64,000 bases of DNA from the NCBI GenBank assembly GCA_046542255.1, contig JBKHBT010000002.1:48968-112967 (forward strand), read 5' to 3'. The notes beneath the pieces were generated by a model. That model saw only the letters and a program-made list of their open reading frames with translations. It was not told the origin of the DNA and did not search any database. This DNA is from JBKHBT01 sp046542255. Its GTDB lineage: Bacteria; UBP14; UBA6098; JBKHBT01. The translations under genes and the position numbers were made by a program. Within the stretch, counting starts at the first letter, position 1, and each line of letters starts with the position of its first letter. This document shows, one piece after another, positions 1-8,722 of the stretch.

Positions 1-1
1 T

Positions 2-73
2 GGCAAGCAAAAGAAGATTCTTGCCTGCACAAGCTGCATTAAAGCTGGTAAGATTACAAAAGTAGTTAGCTAA
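2..73 (+). CDS. rpmB: 50S ribosomal protein L28, C-terminal end only
   Basis: This is the last 23 codons of a gene that begins before the window. The translated end (…ILACTSCIKAGKITKVVS) matches the C-terminus of L28, where a CxxC pair followed by KAGK/KSGK is typical of the zinc-binding form. L28 is a large-subunit ribosomal protein. Only this tail is visible, so the call rests on a short motif. The stop is followed 20 bases later by a hairpin that would end the transcript. Confidence 0.7.
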   Translation, partial: GKQKKILACTSCIKAGKITKVVS

Positions 74-93
74 AGACAACTACATTTTTTGAT

Positions 94-134
94 AAAAGCC
101 TCTTTGAAAGATCGAGATCTTTTAAGGGGCTTTT
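94..134. terminator. Bidirectional hairpin terminator between rpmB and lpxA
   Basis: A long stem can be drawn: AAAAGCCTCTT pairs with AAGGGGCTTTT (one G-T wobble), and inside it AAAGATC pairs with GATCTTT around a two-base loop. It sits between the convergent rpmB and lpxA genes. On both strands the stem ends in a run of T, so it probably ends both transcripts. Confidence 0.75.
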
Positions 135-184
135 GTATTTGCCAATTTATAGTTTTATATTCGAAGATAGAAATAGCAAAAGGC

Positions 185-997
185 TTATTTTTTGTGTGCT
201 ATTCCCCTACTAGATTTTTCTATGAAGTCCATAAAATAATTCAAAATATCATTTCCTTTTGCAAGCTTAGCTAATTCAACCAAAGCATCTTTTCTATTTA
301 TTTTTCTATAGTATAATATCTTGAATGCTTCTTTTATTACTTGAATTTGCTTTTGGCCGAAATCATTTCTTTTTAGGCCAATTATATTCATACCAGCACA
401 TTTAGCCGGAACGCCATCTACGAGTGAATATGGGAGAATATCTCTTGTAATTTTCGATTGAGCGCCGACCATCGCGAAAGAGCCTATTCGGCAAAACTGA
501 TGAATAGCTGTAACGCCGCCGATAATTGCCTTGCTATCTATCGTCACATGCCCTGCAATATGAGTAGAATTAGCGAGAATGATATCTGAACCTAAGTAGC
601 AATCATGAGCAACATGCACATAAGCCATCAAGAGATTTCTATCTCCGATTGCACTCTTTCCGGTTTCATCGGTACCGAGATTGAGAGTACAGTACTCTCT
701 TATGATATTATCATCGCCAATAATTAGCTCTGTATCTTCTCCGTCATACTTGAGATCCTGTGGAATATTTCCGATCGAACAACCCATATGGATTTGATTT
801 CTTTTACCGATAGTTGTTTTTCCCGTTAACCAATTATGTGGGCCGATGACAGTATCTTTTCCTATCTTAACCCGGCTATCGACAATTGAATATGGGCCAA
901 TCTTAACGCCCGTGCCTATTTCTGCCGAAGGGTCCACTATTGCTGTTGGATGTATATCAGTCTGATTTTTCGAATCTTTGTAAAAAGGATGTGTCAT
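185..997 (-). CDS. lpxA: UDP-N-acetylglucosamine acyltransferase LpxA
   Basis: LpxA adds the 3-hydroxyacyl chain from acyl-ACP to UDP-GlcNAc, the first step of lipid A synthesis, in the cytoplasm. The 270 residues are close to the usual 262. The N-terminal two thirds are hexapeptide repeats forming a left-handed beta helix (IHPTAIV, IGPYSIV and so on). The catalytic histidine is in HVAHDC near residue 131, and the C-terminal helical part has the family NIIGLKRN segment. An AGAGGT ribosome-binding site lies just before the ATG, which supports this start although it overlaps the end of accC by 41 bases. Last gene of the plsC-accB-pilT-accC-lpxA run. It implies a lipid A-containing outer membrane. 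Confidence 0.95.
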   Translation of the reverse strand: MTHPFYKDSKNQTDIHPTAIVDPSAEIGTGVKIGPYSIVDSRVKIGKDTVIGPHNWLTGKTTIGKRNQIHMGCSIGNIPQDLKYDGEDTELIIGDDNIIREYCTLNLGTDETGKSAIGDRNLLMAYVHVAHDCYLGSDIILANSTHIAGHVTIDSKAIIGGVTAIHQFCRIGSFAMVGAQSKITRDILPYSLVDGVPAKCAGMNIIGLKRNDFGQKQIQVIKEAFKILYYRKINRKDALVELAKLAKGNDILNYFMDFIEKSSRGIAHKK

Positions 998-2303
998 AAT
1001 TACCTCTTATAAAATCTTCTTCTCTGAGTATTTTCTTATGTATAGGCAGTGTTGTTTTCACTCCTTCGATAATAAACTCATCCAATGCCCTTTGCATTCT
1101 TAATCTGGCTTCGTCTCTTGTATTTCCATGAGTAATGAGTTTAGCAATCATCGAATCATAATACGATGGAACAACATATCCAGCATATGCATGAGTATCC
1201 ACTCTAACGCCAAATCCTCCTGGGATATGAAGACTTGTGATTCTTCCCGGTGATGGAGCGTAATTATAATCCGGGTCTTCAGCATTTATTCTGCACTCTA
1301 ATGCATAACCATTGAATCGAATAGATTCCTGCAATGCTGGTAATCCTTCGCCTGCGGCTACAAGAAGCTGCGCCTTAACAAGATCGAGCCCAACGACCAT
1401 TTCTGTAACAGGATGCTCGACCTGAATTCTGGTATTCATTTCGATAAAATAAATATTTCCATCTTTATCCATGAGAAATTCTATTGTTCCAGCGCCTTCG
1501 AAATTTATAATCGATGCTGCTTTGGCTGCCATCCTGCCTACCTCATCACGAGTTTTTGAGTTAAAAACAGTCGATGGACATTCTTCTATAAGCTTTTGAT
1601 GTCGCCTTTGGACGCTACAATCTCTTTCGCCGAGATGAATAACCTCGCCAGCTCCATCTCCAAGTAATTGCACTTCGATATGCTTGGGATTTTCGATAAA
1701 TTTCTCGACATATACACCGGGATTTCCAAAAGCGGATTCGGCCTCGGCCTGTGCCTGTATGAAGGCCTCGTGAATTTCGGTTTCATGCCTGACCAGCCTC
1801 ATGCCTCGTCCACCGCCACCTGCCGTAGCTTTAAAAATTACGGGTAATCCAATTTCTATCGCCAGCTTTTTGGCTTCTTCATAAGATGATAGGATCCCCT
1901 CAGACCCGGGAACAGTCGGAACTCCAGCATTTTTCATGATTTCTTTAGCAGTGGCCTTATCACCCATCTGGCGGATCATCTTGGCAGTTGGGCCGATGAA
2001 TTTAATATTATGGCTTTCACACATCTCGGCAAATTCTGCATTCTCGGCCAAAAACCCATAGCCGGGATGGATTGCATCGACATTTGTTATGATGGCTGTT
2101 GACATTATATTCCTGGGATCGAGATAGCTCTGGCTTGGAAGATTACCGCCGATGCATATTGCCTCATCGGCAAGAAGATTATGCAAGCTATTGGTATCTG
2201 CTTTCGAATATACAGCGACAGAATGAATTCCCAGCTCTTTGCATGCCCTAATAACCCGCAAAGCGATCTCGCCACGATTGGCGACTAATACTCTTTTTAT
2301 CAT
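957..2303 (-). CDS. accC: Acetyl-CoA carboxylase, biotin carboxylase subunit
   Basis: AccC carboxylates the biotin on AccB with ATP and bicarbonate, the first half of malonyl-CoA formation for fatty acid synthesis. The 448 residues match the family length. Visible are the N-terminal biotin carboxylase domain (RVLVANRGEIA), the ATP-grasp glycine loop AGGGGRGMR at about 161-169, the HQKLIEECPS segment, and the metal/bicarbonate motif EMNTRIQVEHPVTE. Its ATG overlaps the stop of the pilT-like gene as ATGA, so the two are probably translationally coupled. The partner accB lies one gene upstream. Confidence 0.96.
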   Translation of the reverse strand: MIKRVLVANRGEIALRVIRACKELGIHSVAVYSKADTNSLHNLLADEAICIGGNLPSQSYLDPRNIMSTAIITNVDAIHPGYGFLAENAEFAEMCESHNIKFIGPTAKMIRQMGDKATAKEIMKNAGVPTVPGSEGILSSYEEAKKLAIEIGLPVIFKATAGGGGRGMRLVRHETEIHEAFIQAQAEAESAFGNPGVYVEKFIENPKHIEVQLLGDGAGEVIHLGERDCSVQRRHQKLIEECPSTVFNSKTRDEVGRMAAKAASIINFEGAGTIEFLMDKDGNIYFIEMNTRIQVEHPVTEMVVGLDLVKAQLLVAAGEGLPALQESIRFNGYALECRINAEDPDYNYAPSPGRITSLHIPGGFGVRVDTHAYAGYVVPSYYDSMIAKLITHGNTRDEARLRMQRALDEFIIEGVKTTLPIHKKILREEDFIRGNYDTSFLQRFEKSD

Positions 2304-3508
2304 GAATCTTCCTCTTCATCGATTAAATCATCGAGCTCGATATCATCGAAGCTGGTTTGCTTTTCTTCCGATTCATCTTCTTCGTCTTCCTGTTCTTTTT
2401 TATTCTTCATCTCAAATTCCTGCCAGCCACGATCAGAACCAGCAACAAAACCCTGAATACGTAGTTTGAAATCATCCGGGTTGGTTGCATTCTCGAGAGC
2501 AGTTTCCAAGGATATCATTCCCTGCTTATAGAAACTCATCAATGACTGGTCAAAGCTCTGCATTCCATATTGCACTGCTCCTTCTGAGATTAGGTCTCGA
2601 ATACCACTTGTCTTCTCCGGGTCGGTAACAAATTCTTTGACAGCTTCTGTTCCTATCAAAATCTCGCAGGCCGGTACTCGCCCAGGTTTGTCATCGCGCG
2701 GTATAAGCCTTTGTGATACTACTGCCTGCAAAGTAGATGAAATTAGTAGCCTTATTTCCTGATGCTGATGTGGGGGGAAAAAAGATAAAATTCGATATAT
2801 CGTTTGCAGGGAATCCAATGTATGCAAAGTCGAGAGAACGAGATGGCCTGTATCGGCTGCTGAAAGAGCGATCTGCATTGTTATCTCATCTCGAATCTCA
2901 CCGATTTGAATCACATCAGGGTCCTGCCTTAAAGCTCTCCTCAATGCCTCGGAAAATGATAAAGTATCCTGTCCTATTTCACGCTGTGCAATAATGGAGC
3001 GTTTATTATCATGAATATATTCTATCGGGTCTTCCACTGTGATTATATTCATAGAGCTGTTTCGATTAATATAATCGACCATAGATGCCAGTGTAGTAGA
3101 TTTACCGCTGCCTGTAATTCCTGTAACAAGTATCATGCCTCTTTTTCTCTGAGAAAGCTTTTCTAAAATCGGAGGCAGATTAAGAGAATCGAATCTTGGT
3201 ATCGATGTATTAATTAATCTAAAAGCTAAAGCCGGTGTACCCTTTTGCCTATATAGATTCACTCTAAAGCGTGATTCTTTGCCAATTTGTAATGCGAAAT
3301 CCAATTCCATTTCTTCATTAAAGCGTGCTATTTGCTGAGATGTAAGAATTTTCTTGAGCATCTCCAGCATATCCTCCGCAGTAACTGGAGTCTTCGATGC
3401 ACGAGTGAGTGCGCCCTGTATTCTATATATGGGCGGAATTCCGACTCTAATATGAAGATCGGATGCCATAGAGCGCGGCATTGCTTCTAGTAATTTACGA
3501 ATATCCAT
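2300..3508 (-). CDS. PilT/PilU-family retraction ATPase
   Basis: A hexameric secretion-type ATPase of the PilT family, which in type IV pilus systems powers pilus retraction at the inner membrane. Seen: N-terminal PAS-like region (SDLHIRVG), Walker A GITGSGKST at 130-138, the Asp box (TVEDPIEYIH), Walker B-type DPDVIQIGEIRD and a His-box segment (LSTLHTLDSLQT). The C-terminal FDQSLMSFYKQGMISLETAL region is typical of PilT/PilU. The last ~40 residues are a very acidic tail (EEDEEDE…) not usual in PilT. It is wedged between accB and accC, overlapping both by one to four bases, and no other pilus gene is in the window. Confidence 0.88.
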   Translation of the reverse strand: MDIRKLLEAMPRSMASDLHIRVGIPPIYRIQGALTRASKTPVTAEDMLEMLKKILTSQQIARFNEEMELDFALQIGKESRFRVNLYRQKGTPALAFRLINTSIPRFDSLNLPPILEKLSQRKRGMILVTGITGSGKSTTLASMVDYINRNSSMNIITVEDPIEYIHDNKRSIIAQREIGQDTLSFSEALRRALRQDPDVIQIGEIRDEITMQIALSAADTGHLVLSTLHTLDSLQTIYRILSFFPPHQHQEIRLLISSTLQAVVSQRLIPRDDKPGRVPACEILIGTEAVKEFVTDPEKTSGIRDLISEGAVQYGMQSFDQSLMSFYKQGMISLETALENATNPDDFKLRIQGFVAGSDRGWQEFEMKNKKEQEDEEDESEEKQTSFDDIELDDLIDEEEDS

Positions 3509-3972
3509 TATGAATTAGGGTCCACCAAAAAGAGCGTATGGCCATATTCGACAGGTTCACCATCTTCGACCAGTACTTTCACGATTTTGCCTGAAACTTC
3601 GCTCTTTATTTCATTGAAAATTTTCATAGCTTCAATCAGGCAAACTACTTTGCCCTTTTCGACCATATCTCCGACAACAATATAGGGTTCATCATCGGGC
3701 GATGGCTTTCTGTATAAGGTGCCAACTATTGGCGCCGTTATTTCGATGTAATTATTATCTTCTTTTTCTTCAGCATCATCTTTTACTTCTTGCTTAGCTG
3801 CCGGTTGCTTGAGATTATCGGCCGGGTTCATTGGGAGATTAACCTGCGGAGCCTGGTTTTTCCCTGCACGAACGATACGAATCTTTTTTCTCCATGAGAG
3901 CTGTACTTCAATTTCGCTTAGATCATGCTCTTCAGCAAGAAATATCAACTGTTTTATTTTTTCGATATTCAT
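3508..3972 (-). CDS. accB: Acetyl-CoA carboxylase, biotin carboxyl carrier protein
   Basis: AccB carries the biotin that shuttles CO2 between biotin carboxylase and carboxyltransferase. At 154 residues it has the usual plan: a short N-terminal helical segment, a linker rich in Ala/Pro/Lys/Glu (residues ~40-75), and a C-terminal biotinyl domain. The biotin attachment site reads EAMKIFNEI (Lys ~117), where most homologues have EAMKMMNEI. An AGGTGG ribosome-binding site precedes the ATG. Its TAA shares one base with the ATG of the pilT-like gene downstream, so accB, pilT and accC form one tightly packed operon. Confidence 0.95.
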   Translation of the reverse strand: MNIEKIKQLIFLAEEHDLSEIEVQLSWRKKIRIVRAGKNQAPQVNLPMNPADNLKQPAAKQEVKDDAEEKEDNNYIEITAPIVGTLYRKPSPDDEPYIVVGDMVEKGKVVCLIEAMKIFNEIKSEVSGKIVKVLVEDGEPVEYGHTLFLVDPNS

Positions 3973-4281
3973 TCACCGCCACCTTGTATTTGTTTCTTGA
4001 CAATGGCAAAACTCGCCAAATTTGATTAATTTTGATTTATAATCAAAAAATGGCAAATTGTTAAATACCTCATCTTTTTTTTGTATTACATTTTTCTTAG
4101 GATATATTAAAAACTCATAATCGCTTTTTGGTATATTCACTATTTTCTCATTTTTACCCAAAATGCCATGATTAATCGCCATTTTATAACAAAAATAAAA
4201 AAAACACTTTGCCATGAAAAAAGTCAACATTATGTATTCCTTTTTTTTTATCATTTTCTGCATATAAATCTCCATAATCAT
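3973..4281 (-). CDS. Small hypothetical protein filling the plsC-accB gap
   Basis: I do not recognise this 102-residue protein. It is Lys/Phe-rich, with a short hydrophobic stretch (MLTFFMAKCFFYFCYKM) followed by a soluble part. Support is positional: its ATG overlaps the plsC stop as ATGA, the frame stays open through very AT-rich DNA, and its TGA abuts the accB ATG directly (TGAATG). That is what a translationally coupled operon gene looks like. Against it are the absence of a known domain and low-complexity composition. It may also be non-coding leader for accB. The DNA contains a small palindrome, TTTTGATT-TAT-AATCAAAA (4030-4048). Confidence 0.42.
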   Translation of the reverse strand: MIMEIYMQKMIKKKEYIMLTFFMAKCFFYFCYKMAINHGILGKNEKIVNIPKSDYEFLIYPKKNVIQKKDEVFNNLPFFDYKSKLIKFGEFCHCQETNTRWR

Positions 4282-5060
4282 GCCAAAGACGATGCAGTCT
4301 CTGGTTTATTATAATGATTATTAATCTGGATTAATTTGCCCTTTTTTTGGATTTCTTCCATCCAATCATGGATAATATCGAGAACTTCATTGCTATCATA
4401 TTCACTTGCCTGAATTTTCTCGCCAATGAAAATCTCCACTTTAGCACTACCGAAGATAAATTCTGTTGGTGGTAGTATCTCATTAGTACCTTTTATGAAA
4501 ATGGGTACAATTTCCAGATTTTCAATTTCAATTAATCTTCTTGTGGAACGCTTGAATCTTTGCAATTTGCCATCTTTGCTTCTGGTACCTTCTGGGAAAA
4601 CAAAATACCTGTATCCCTTCTTTAGTTTGTTTTTTATTCTTTTCATTGTTCCAAGTTCTTTACGTGATGGCCTTCTTTCTAAAAATTCGCATTCTATAAC
4701 CTTGAGCCATGTACCAAAAAAAGGGATTTTAGAAAGAGATTTTCGCGCGATGAAGGTAGCTCTATTATCAACCCAGCCAAATAGAACTGGTATATCCAGA
4801 TAACTCAAATGATTGCTAATATACAAAATACTCTTGTCTTCACTGACATCGACTTCTCCATGTACCTCGACTGAATTAAAACTTGACCAAAATGTAAGCC
4901 TTCCCCAGAGCATTATACCAAAACGAAATGACGAACCTAATTTGCGCAATAAATATTCTATAGGCATAAAGGGCAAAGTTCCTAAAAAAATCAGGAACAT
5001 AAGGAAAGTCGATAAAATCGTTTTTAATCTATTTAAGAATTTCTTTAGCATATTTCTCAA
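4278..5060 (-). CDS. plsC: 1-acyl-sn-glycerol-3-phosphate acyltransferase (PlsC family)
   Basis: Adds the second acyl chain to lysophosphatidic acid, giving phosphatidic acid for membrane lipids. The 260 residues begin with a hydrophobic membrane segment (about 15-35). The catalytic H(X)4D box is NHLSYLD (His84-Asp89) and the phosphate-binding motif is FPEGTRS at about 155-161, both canonical. The 5' end overlaps the HIT-family gene by 32 bases and the 3' end overlaps the small unknown gene. Together with accB and accC downstream, this looks like a lipid-synthesis operon. Confidence 0.9.
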   Translation of the reverse strand: MRNMLKKFLNRLKTILSTFLMFLIFLGTLPFMPIEYLLRKLGSSFRFGIMLWGRLTFWSSFNSVEVHGEVDVSEDKSILYISNHLSYLDIPVLFGWVDNRATFIARKSLSKIPFFGTWLKVIECEFLERRPSRKELGTMKRIKNKLKKGYRYFVFPEGTRSKDGKLQRFKRSTRRLIEIENLEIVPIFIKGTNEILPPTEFIFGSAKVEIFIGEKIQASEYDSNEVLDIIHDWMEEIQKKGKLIQINNHYNKPETASSLA

Positions 5061-5538
5061 CCATTGGCTTTAGGCTTTTGTATGTATCATTTAGGCCTTC
5101 CGATATGACTTTTGTATTGGATATCACTGGCATAAAATTGGTATCTCCATTCCATCTGGGTACTATGTGCATATGCAGATGAGTATCGCATCCGGCTCCG
5201 GCAATTCTACCGAGATTATAACCGATATTATAGCCTTGAGCATTCATCACTTCTTCCATTGCTCGGACAACAGCCTGGGAAAGAAGATTGATTTCCAAAA
5301 GCTCATCTTTTGACAATTCCTTATAATCGGCTGTATGGCGACATGGTGCGATCATAGTATGTCCATTAGAATATGGATATAGATTAAGTAGCACAAAGCA
5401 ATATTGCCCTCTGTATATAATTAGATTCTCAACATCAGACTCATGTTCTTCAAATTTCCTACAGAGAAAACAATCATCACCATCTAATTCACCGCTTTTG
5501 ATATATTTCATCCTCCAGGGAGCAAAAATTTTCTTCAT
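5029..5538 (-). CDS. HIT-family nucleotide hydrolase/phosphorylase
   Basis: A histidine-triad protein, probably acting on dinucleoside polyphosphates or nucleoside monophosphate conjugates. The triad HLHMHIVPRW is at about residues 120-129, and the N-terminal part has the CFLC pair seen in the AP4A-type branch. A longer frame exists with a TTG start at 5553, but a GAGG ribosome-binding site lies about ten bases before the ATG at 5538. The protein from there (MKKIFAPWRMKYI) begins as relatives do, so that start is chosen (169 residues). First gene of the leftward operon. Confidence 0.9.
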   Translation of the reverse strand: MKKIFAPWRMKYIKSGELDGDDCFLCRKFEEHESDVENLIIYRGQYCFVLLNLYPYSNGHTMIAPCRHTADYKELSKDELLEINLLSQAVVRAMEEVMNAQGYNIGYNLGRIAGAGCDTHLHMHIVPRWNGDTNFMPVISNTKVISEGLNDTYKSLKPMVEKYAKEILK

Positions 5539-5634
5539 ACTATCTAACCTCAAATCATTTAATTCAAAGGTAAATTTATAGATTATATTTCATTTAGTCA
5601 ATCACTTTTGGGAATGAGATACTGCCTGAAAAGG

Positions 5635-6483
5635 TTAATCGAAAACATTAATAGGTTCTGATTCATAAATTTTTGCATAAATAGTAAATTCATACCAATC
5701 ACCAATGCCCGATATATAATCTGATATATCTCTATTAAATAATCGAATTAATTCCTTCCCCGAAATCCCGATGCCAAGGTAGAGTTCTCGTTTGGGCAAT
5801 AGCCAATGAACAGGGTCGGGTTCTCGTGATGTGCTATATCCAAGACCAATATCAAATGGAATATTCTCATCTGCCTGATATGTCAGCCAGTATATTGTAT
5901 TATCGTAATGTAGTGCATTTTGTGCAACTATTAGGTTCGGAGAAATATCTTGAAACCTCTTAAATGATACTCGCAGGTCAAATTTCTTAACACTGGGATA
6001 TTTCTGCCTTGCAATCTCAAAAGCAATTCCCGCTGTTCCGAATATTAAATCGGATGTACCAAAACCCTGACCGGGATTATATGCATCGAGTATTTCAACC
6101 CAAACAGCAATTCCAAAAGAAATAGACGAACCGATAATCAAAGAAGTTTTATCATTAAATCCGGTCCATCTTGCAAGTCCGCCAGCAAGCTGAGTAACTC
6201 TTTGTCCGGCAACGAAATGAGAATACTCATCGTTTTGTAAAAATCCATCTCCCTGAAAGTCATTTGTTTTCCAATGCCATGAACTTCTATCAGATGCTCC
6301 CCAAGCTTCTTTAAATCTTGTCCCTGAATAGTAAAGTGCTCCAGCAGAGAATGCACTTGTAGTTATAATGCGCCATGTTTCCAGGTCATGTTTTGTGCTA
6401 TCTTGAGTTTCTGGCAAATTATTATCTGCAAAAATGCTATTTGATATTAAAATTAAGATTATTAGGCTAACAAGTAATTTCAT
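5635..6483 (-). CDS. Exported DUF2279-like (YfiM-type) membrane-associated protein
   Basis: A roughly 282-residue exported protein. The chosen ATG gives a clean signal peptide (MKLLVSLIILILISNSIFA). Alternative in-frame starts lie at 6504 (ATG) and 6516 (GTG), and no start has a well-spaced ribosome-binding site. The middle part (NDEYSHFVAGQRVTQL, then GSSISFGIAVWVEILDA and GTSDLIFGTAGIAFE) resembles the predicted periplasmic DUF2279 family, with conserved His, Glu and Asp in short hydrophobic helices. The C-terminal half has alternating residues as in an outer membrane strand region. The function is unknown. It sits downstream of the OmpA/TSP3 genes behind a strong terminator, so it has its own promoter or is read through. 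Confidence 0.65.
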   Translation of the reverse strand: MKLLVSLIILILISNSIFADNNLPETQDSTKHDLETWRIITTSAFSAGALYYSGTRFKEAWGASDRSSWHWKTNDFQGDGFLQNDEYSHFVAGQRVTQLAGGLARWTGFNDKTSLIIGSSISFGIAVWVEILDAYNPGQGFGTSDLIFGTAGIAFEIARQKYPSVKKFDLRVSFKRFQDISPNLIVAQNALHYDNTIYWLTYQADENIPFDIGLGYSTSREPDPVHWLLPKRELYLGIGISGKELIRLFNRDISDYISGIGDWYEFTIYAKIYESEPINVFD

Positions 6484-6521
6484 AGTAAAGAAAATATACT
6501 CCATTTTGGAAAACACAAATT

Positions 6522-6552
6522 AAAAAAGAGAGGACAAAGCCCTCTCTTTTTT
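6522..6552 (-). terminator. Strong hairpin terminator after the TSP3-OmpA gene
   Basis: A perfect 12-bp stem (AAAAAAGAGAGG with CCTCTCTTTTTT) around a seven-base loop, 23 bases after the stop of the OmpA/TSP3 gene on the minus strand. The T-run follows the stem in both directions, so it could also stop rightward transcription. Confidence 0.85.
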
Positions 6553-6574
6553 TTGGCTCAATTTTGAAAGCTAT

Positions 6575-8659
6575 TTATTTGAGCCTTCTGAATTCGATTC
6601 TTCTATTATTGGCACGGCCTTCTTTGGTATCATTGGAAGATACCGGCTTTGTTTCGCCATAGGCTTCCACCTTAAGCTGTTTTTCATCTATTCCCTGCCT
6701 TACCAGCCAATCATAGACAGCTCTGGCCCTTAGTCGTGATAATCCCATATTATCTCCAACCTTTTCTTCACATGTACCTGTTGGTTGTTGATCATCTGTA
6801 TGGCCTTCTATGGCAACATGCATCTCGGGATGAGCCTTGAGAATTTCATATGCTTCTTGCAGGTCATCTTCGGCCTTTGGAGTTATATCCCATTTGCAGG
6901 ACTCGAAATGCACTCTAACAGCAATCGACTGGCCTTTTTCGAGTTTCCTGCAACCGAGTGAATCGACATCTTCGCCTTCTTTTGTATTCGGGCACTTGTC
7001 TATGCCATCGAAGACTCCATCGCCATCGGTATCTTTTGGGCAACCGAATTCATCGACATAAGCTTTTGCAGGAGTTCTTTGACATTTGTCGATACCATCT
7101 GGAACGCCATCGCCATCACTGTCTTTTGCGCAGCCTTTGCTATCAACAACTGCGCCCTTTTGTGTATTTGGACATTCATCGATTCCATCATAAACACCGT
7201 CATCATCTCTGTCTTTAGGGCAACCTCTGGAATCTACCCTAGCGCCTTGTGGAGTTCTTGGGCAATCGTCATTATGATCATAAACACCGTCATCATCAGA
7301 ATCTACCGGGCAGCCGCGTTCATCTACTGTAGCGCCTTTTGGTGTATTCGGGCATTTATCTTCTTCATCACCAATTCCATCGCCATCTGCATCGGCTTCT
7401 GCCAATGGACAACCAAACTGATTGACCTGTGTCCCGCTTGCAGTATTTGGGCATTTGTCTATGCCATCGTAAACACCATCGCCATCGGAATCCAAAGGAC
7501 AGCCATTGACATTTACAGTAGCGCCTTTCGGAGTACCAGGGCAGGCATCTTTATGATCTGGCACACCATCTTCATCGCTATCTATTGCACAGCCTTGCTC
7601 ATCAACTTTGGCACCACTAGGCGTATTAGTACATTTATCGATTCCATCGTAAACACCATCGCCATCGGAATCGGTAGGACAGCCTTTTGCATCGACAGTT
7701 GCATTAAACGGGGTCTTCGGGCATTGGTCGAGTCCATCGTACACGCCGTCCTGATCTGAATCCACAGGGCAACCGACTTCATCGACTGTCGCCCCAAGAG
7801 GTGTATCCGGGCATTCATCGAAATTATCATAAACACCATCGCGGTCAGAATCTCTTATTCCGCCATAATAGAAAGTAATATGCGCTCTTGCATCGACTCT
7901 TAGCCGAACTGTATCGGTAACATATTGGGCAAATTCATCCATAAATGGCACTACTCCATAGGCTCCAACATCGATACCTACCTGTGGAACCGGGAAAACT
8001 TCCATGCCAAGGCCGAATGAACCCATAAAATGATTCCCAGAGAAATCTTTCCACGAATCATCATGCGAGTCCCAGACTTCAACAACTTCGCCATCATTAA
8101 TATCATTGACACTCCACATATAATAACCCAAACCCAAAGTTAGAAAGGGATTAAAGGCAGATTGATACATGCTTCTAAATTGAATATAAAGCTCGATAGG
8201 CAAATATTGGTATCTAACCTGAGGATCTTCCATTCTATCGAATGTAGTTTTGGCTTTATTGGTATAGTCATAAGGGTCGAGTCCTCTTTTATCGAATGAT
8301 CTATCATATTCTCCATGCTCTGGATGCCTTATAAGCCATGGAAATTCATCGACTCCATGGTGAACCCAACCAGAATCTCCAGGAGAAGTTTCTTCCCATA
8401 GATTGATATTGATAACATCGGCTACATAATTATATCCAAAGTATCCATTGACACCGATCTCGACACTTTTGCTAACACCATATTTAATATGTCCGCCGAA
8501 TTCATTTCCTATATTAGTATAATCCGATTCTGTAAGATTTTTGAACAAACCAGTGCCAGCTCCTATACTTACCTTCTGTTTCACACCATTAGTTTCAACA
8601 GAAAACAATGCAAACTGCAAGCACAGGATTGCTATGAAAATAATAAACGCTCTTTTCAT
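6575..8659 (-). CDS. OmpA-family outer membrane protein with ten TSP3 repeats
   Basis: A 694-residue outer membrane protein. After a signal peptide (MKRAFIIFIAILCLQFALFSVE) comes a ~260-residue beta-barrel-like part. Then come ten thrombospondin type 3 repeats of the DSDGDGVYDGIDKCPNTP type with Asp-rich calcium loops and one Cys pair each (about 283-575). It ends in an OmpA peptidoglycan-binding domain (VHFESCKWDI, EGHTDDQQPTG, LSRLRARAVYDWL, NNRRIEF). Such proteins link the outer membrane to the wall through a rigid Ca2+-bound spacer. An AAGGAG ribosome-binding site stands six bases before the ATG, and a strong terminator follows. A shorter paralogue lies directly upstream. Confidence 0.93.
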   Translation of the reverse strand: MKRAFIIFIAILCLQFALFSVETNGVKQKVSIGAGTGLFKNLTESDYTNIGNEFGGHIKYGVSKSVEIGVNGYFGYNYVADVININLWEETSPGDSGWVHHGVDEFPWLIRHPEHGEYDRSFDKRGLDPYDYTNKAKTTFDRMEDPQVRYQYLPIELYIQFRSMYQSAFNPFLTLGLGYYMWSVNDINDGEVVEVWDSHDDSWKDFSGNHFMGSFGLGMEVFPVPQVGIDVGAYGVVPFMDEFAQYVTDTVRLRVDARAHITFYYGGIRDSDRDGVYDNFDECPDTPLGATVDEVGCPVDSDQDGVYDGLDQCPKTPFNATVDAKGCPTDSDGDGVYDGIDKCTNTPSGAKVDEQGCAIDSDEDGVPDHKDACPGTPKGATVNVNGCPLDSDGDGVYDGIDKCPNTASGTQVNQFGCPLAEADADGDGIGDEEDKCPNTPKGATVDERGCPVDSDDDGVYDHNDDCPRTPQGARVDSRGCPKDRDDDGVYDGIDECPNTQKGAVVDSKGCAKDSDGDGVPDGIDKCQRTPAKAYVDEFGCPKDTDGDGVFDGIDKCPNTKEGEDVDSLGCRKLEKGQSIAVRVHFESCKWDITPKAEDDLQEAYEILKAHPEMHVAIEGHTDDQQPTGTCEEKVGDNMGLSRLRARAVYDWLVRQGIDEKQLKVEAYGETKPVSSNDTKEGRANNRRIEFRRLK

Positions 8660-8722
8660 AATAGCTCCTTAAATTAGTGTTTTCGATTAGTATTATATGC
8701 AAGATTTCAAAAATTTCCAGTT

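Noticed and set aside
4030..4048. Hairpin TTTTGATT-TAT-AATCAAAA as a terminator
   Set aside because: The stem is only A-T except for one G-C pair per arm and has no T-run in the direction of transcription.
7079..7759. A 226-codon open frame on the plus strand
   Set aside because: It is opposite the repeated TSP3 coding region; the repeats keep an antisense frame open. The translation is low-complexity and unlike a protein family.
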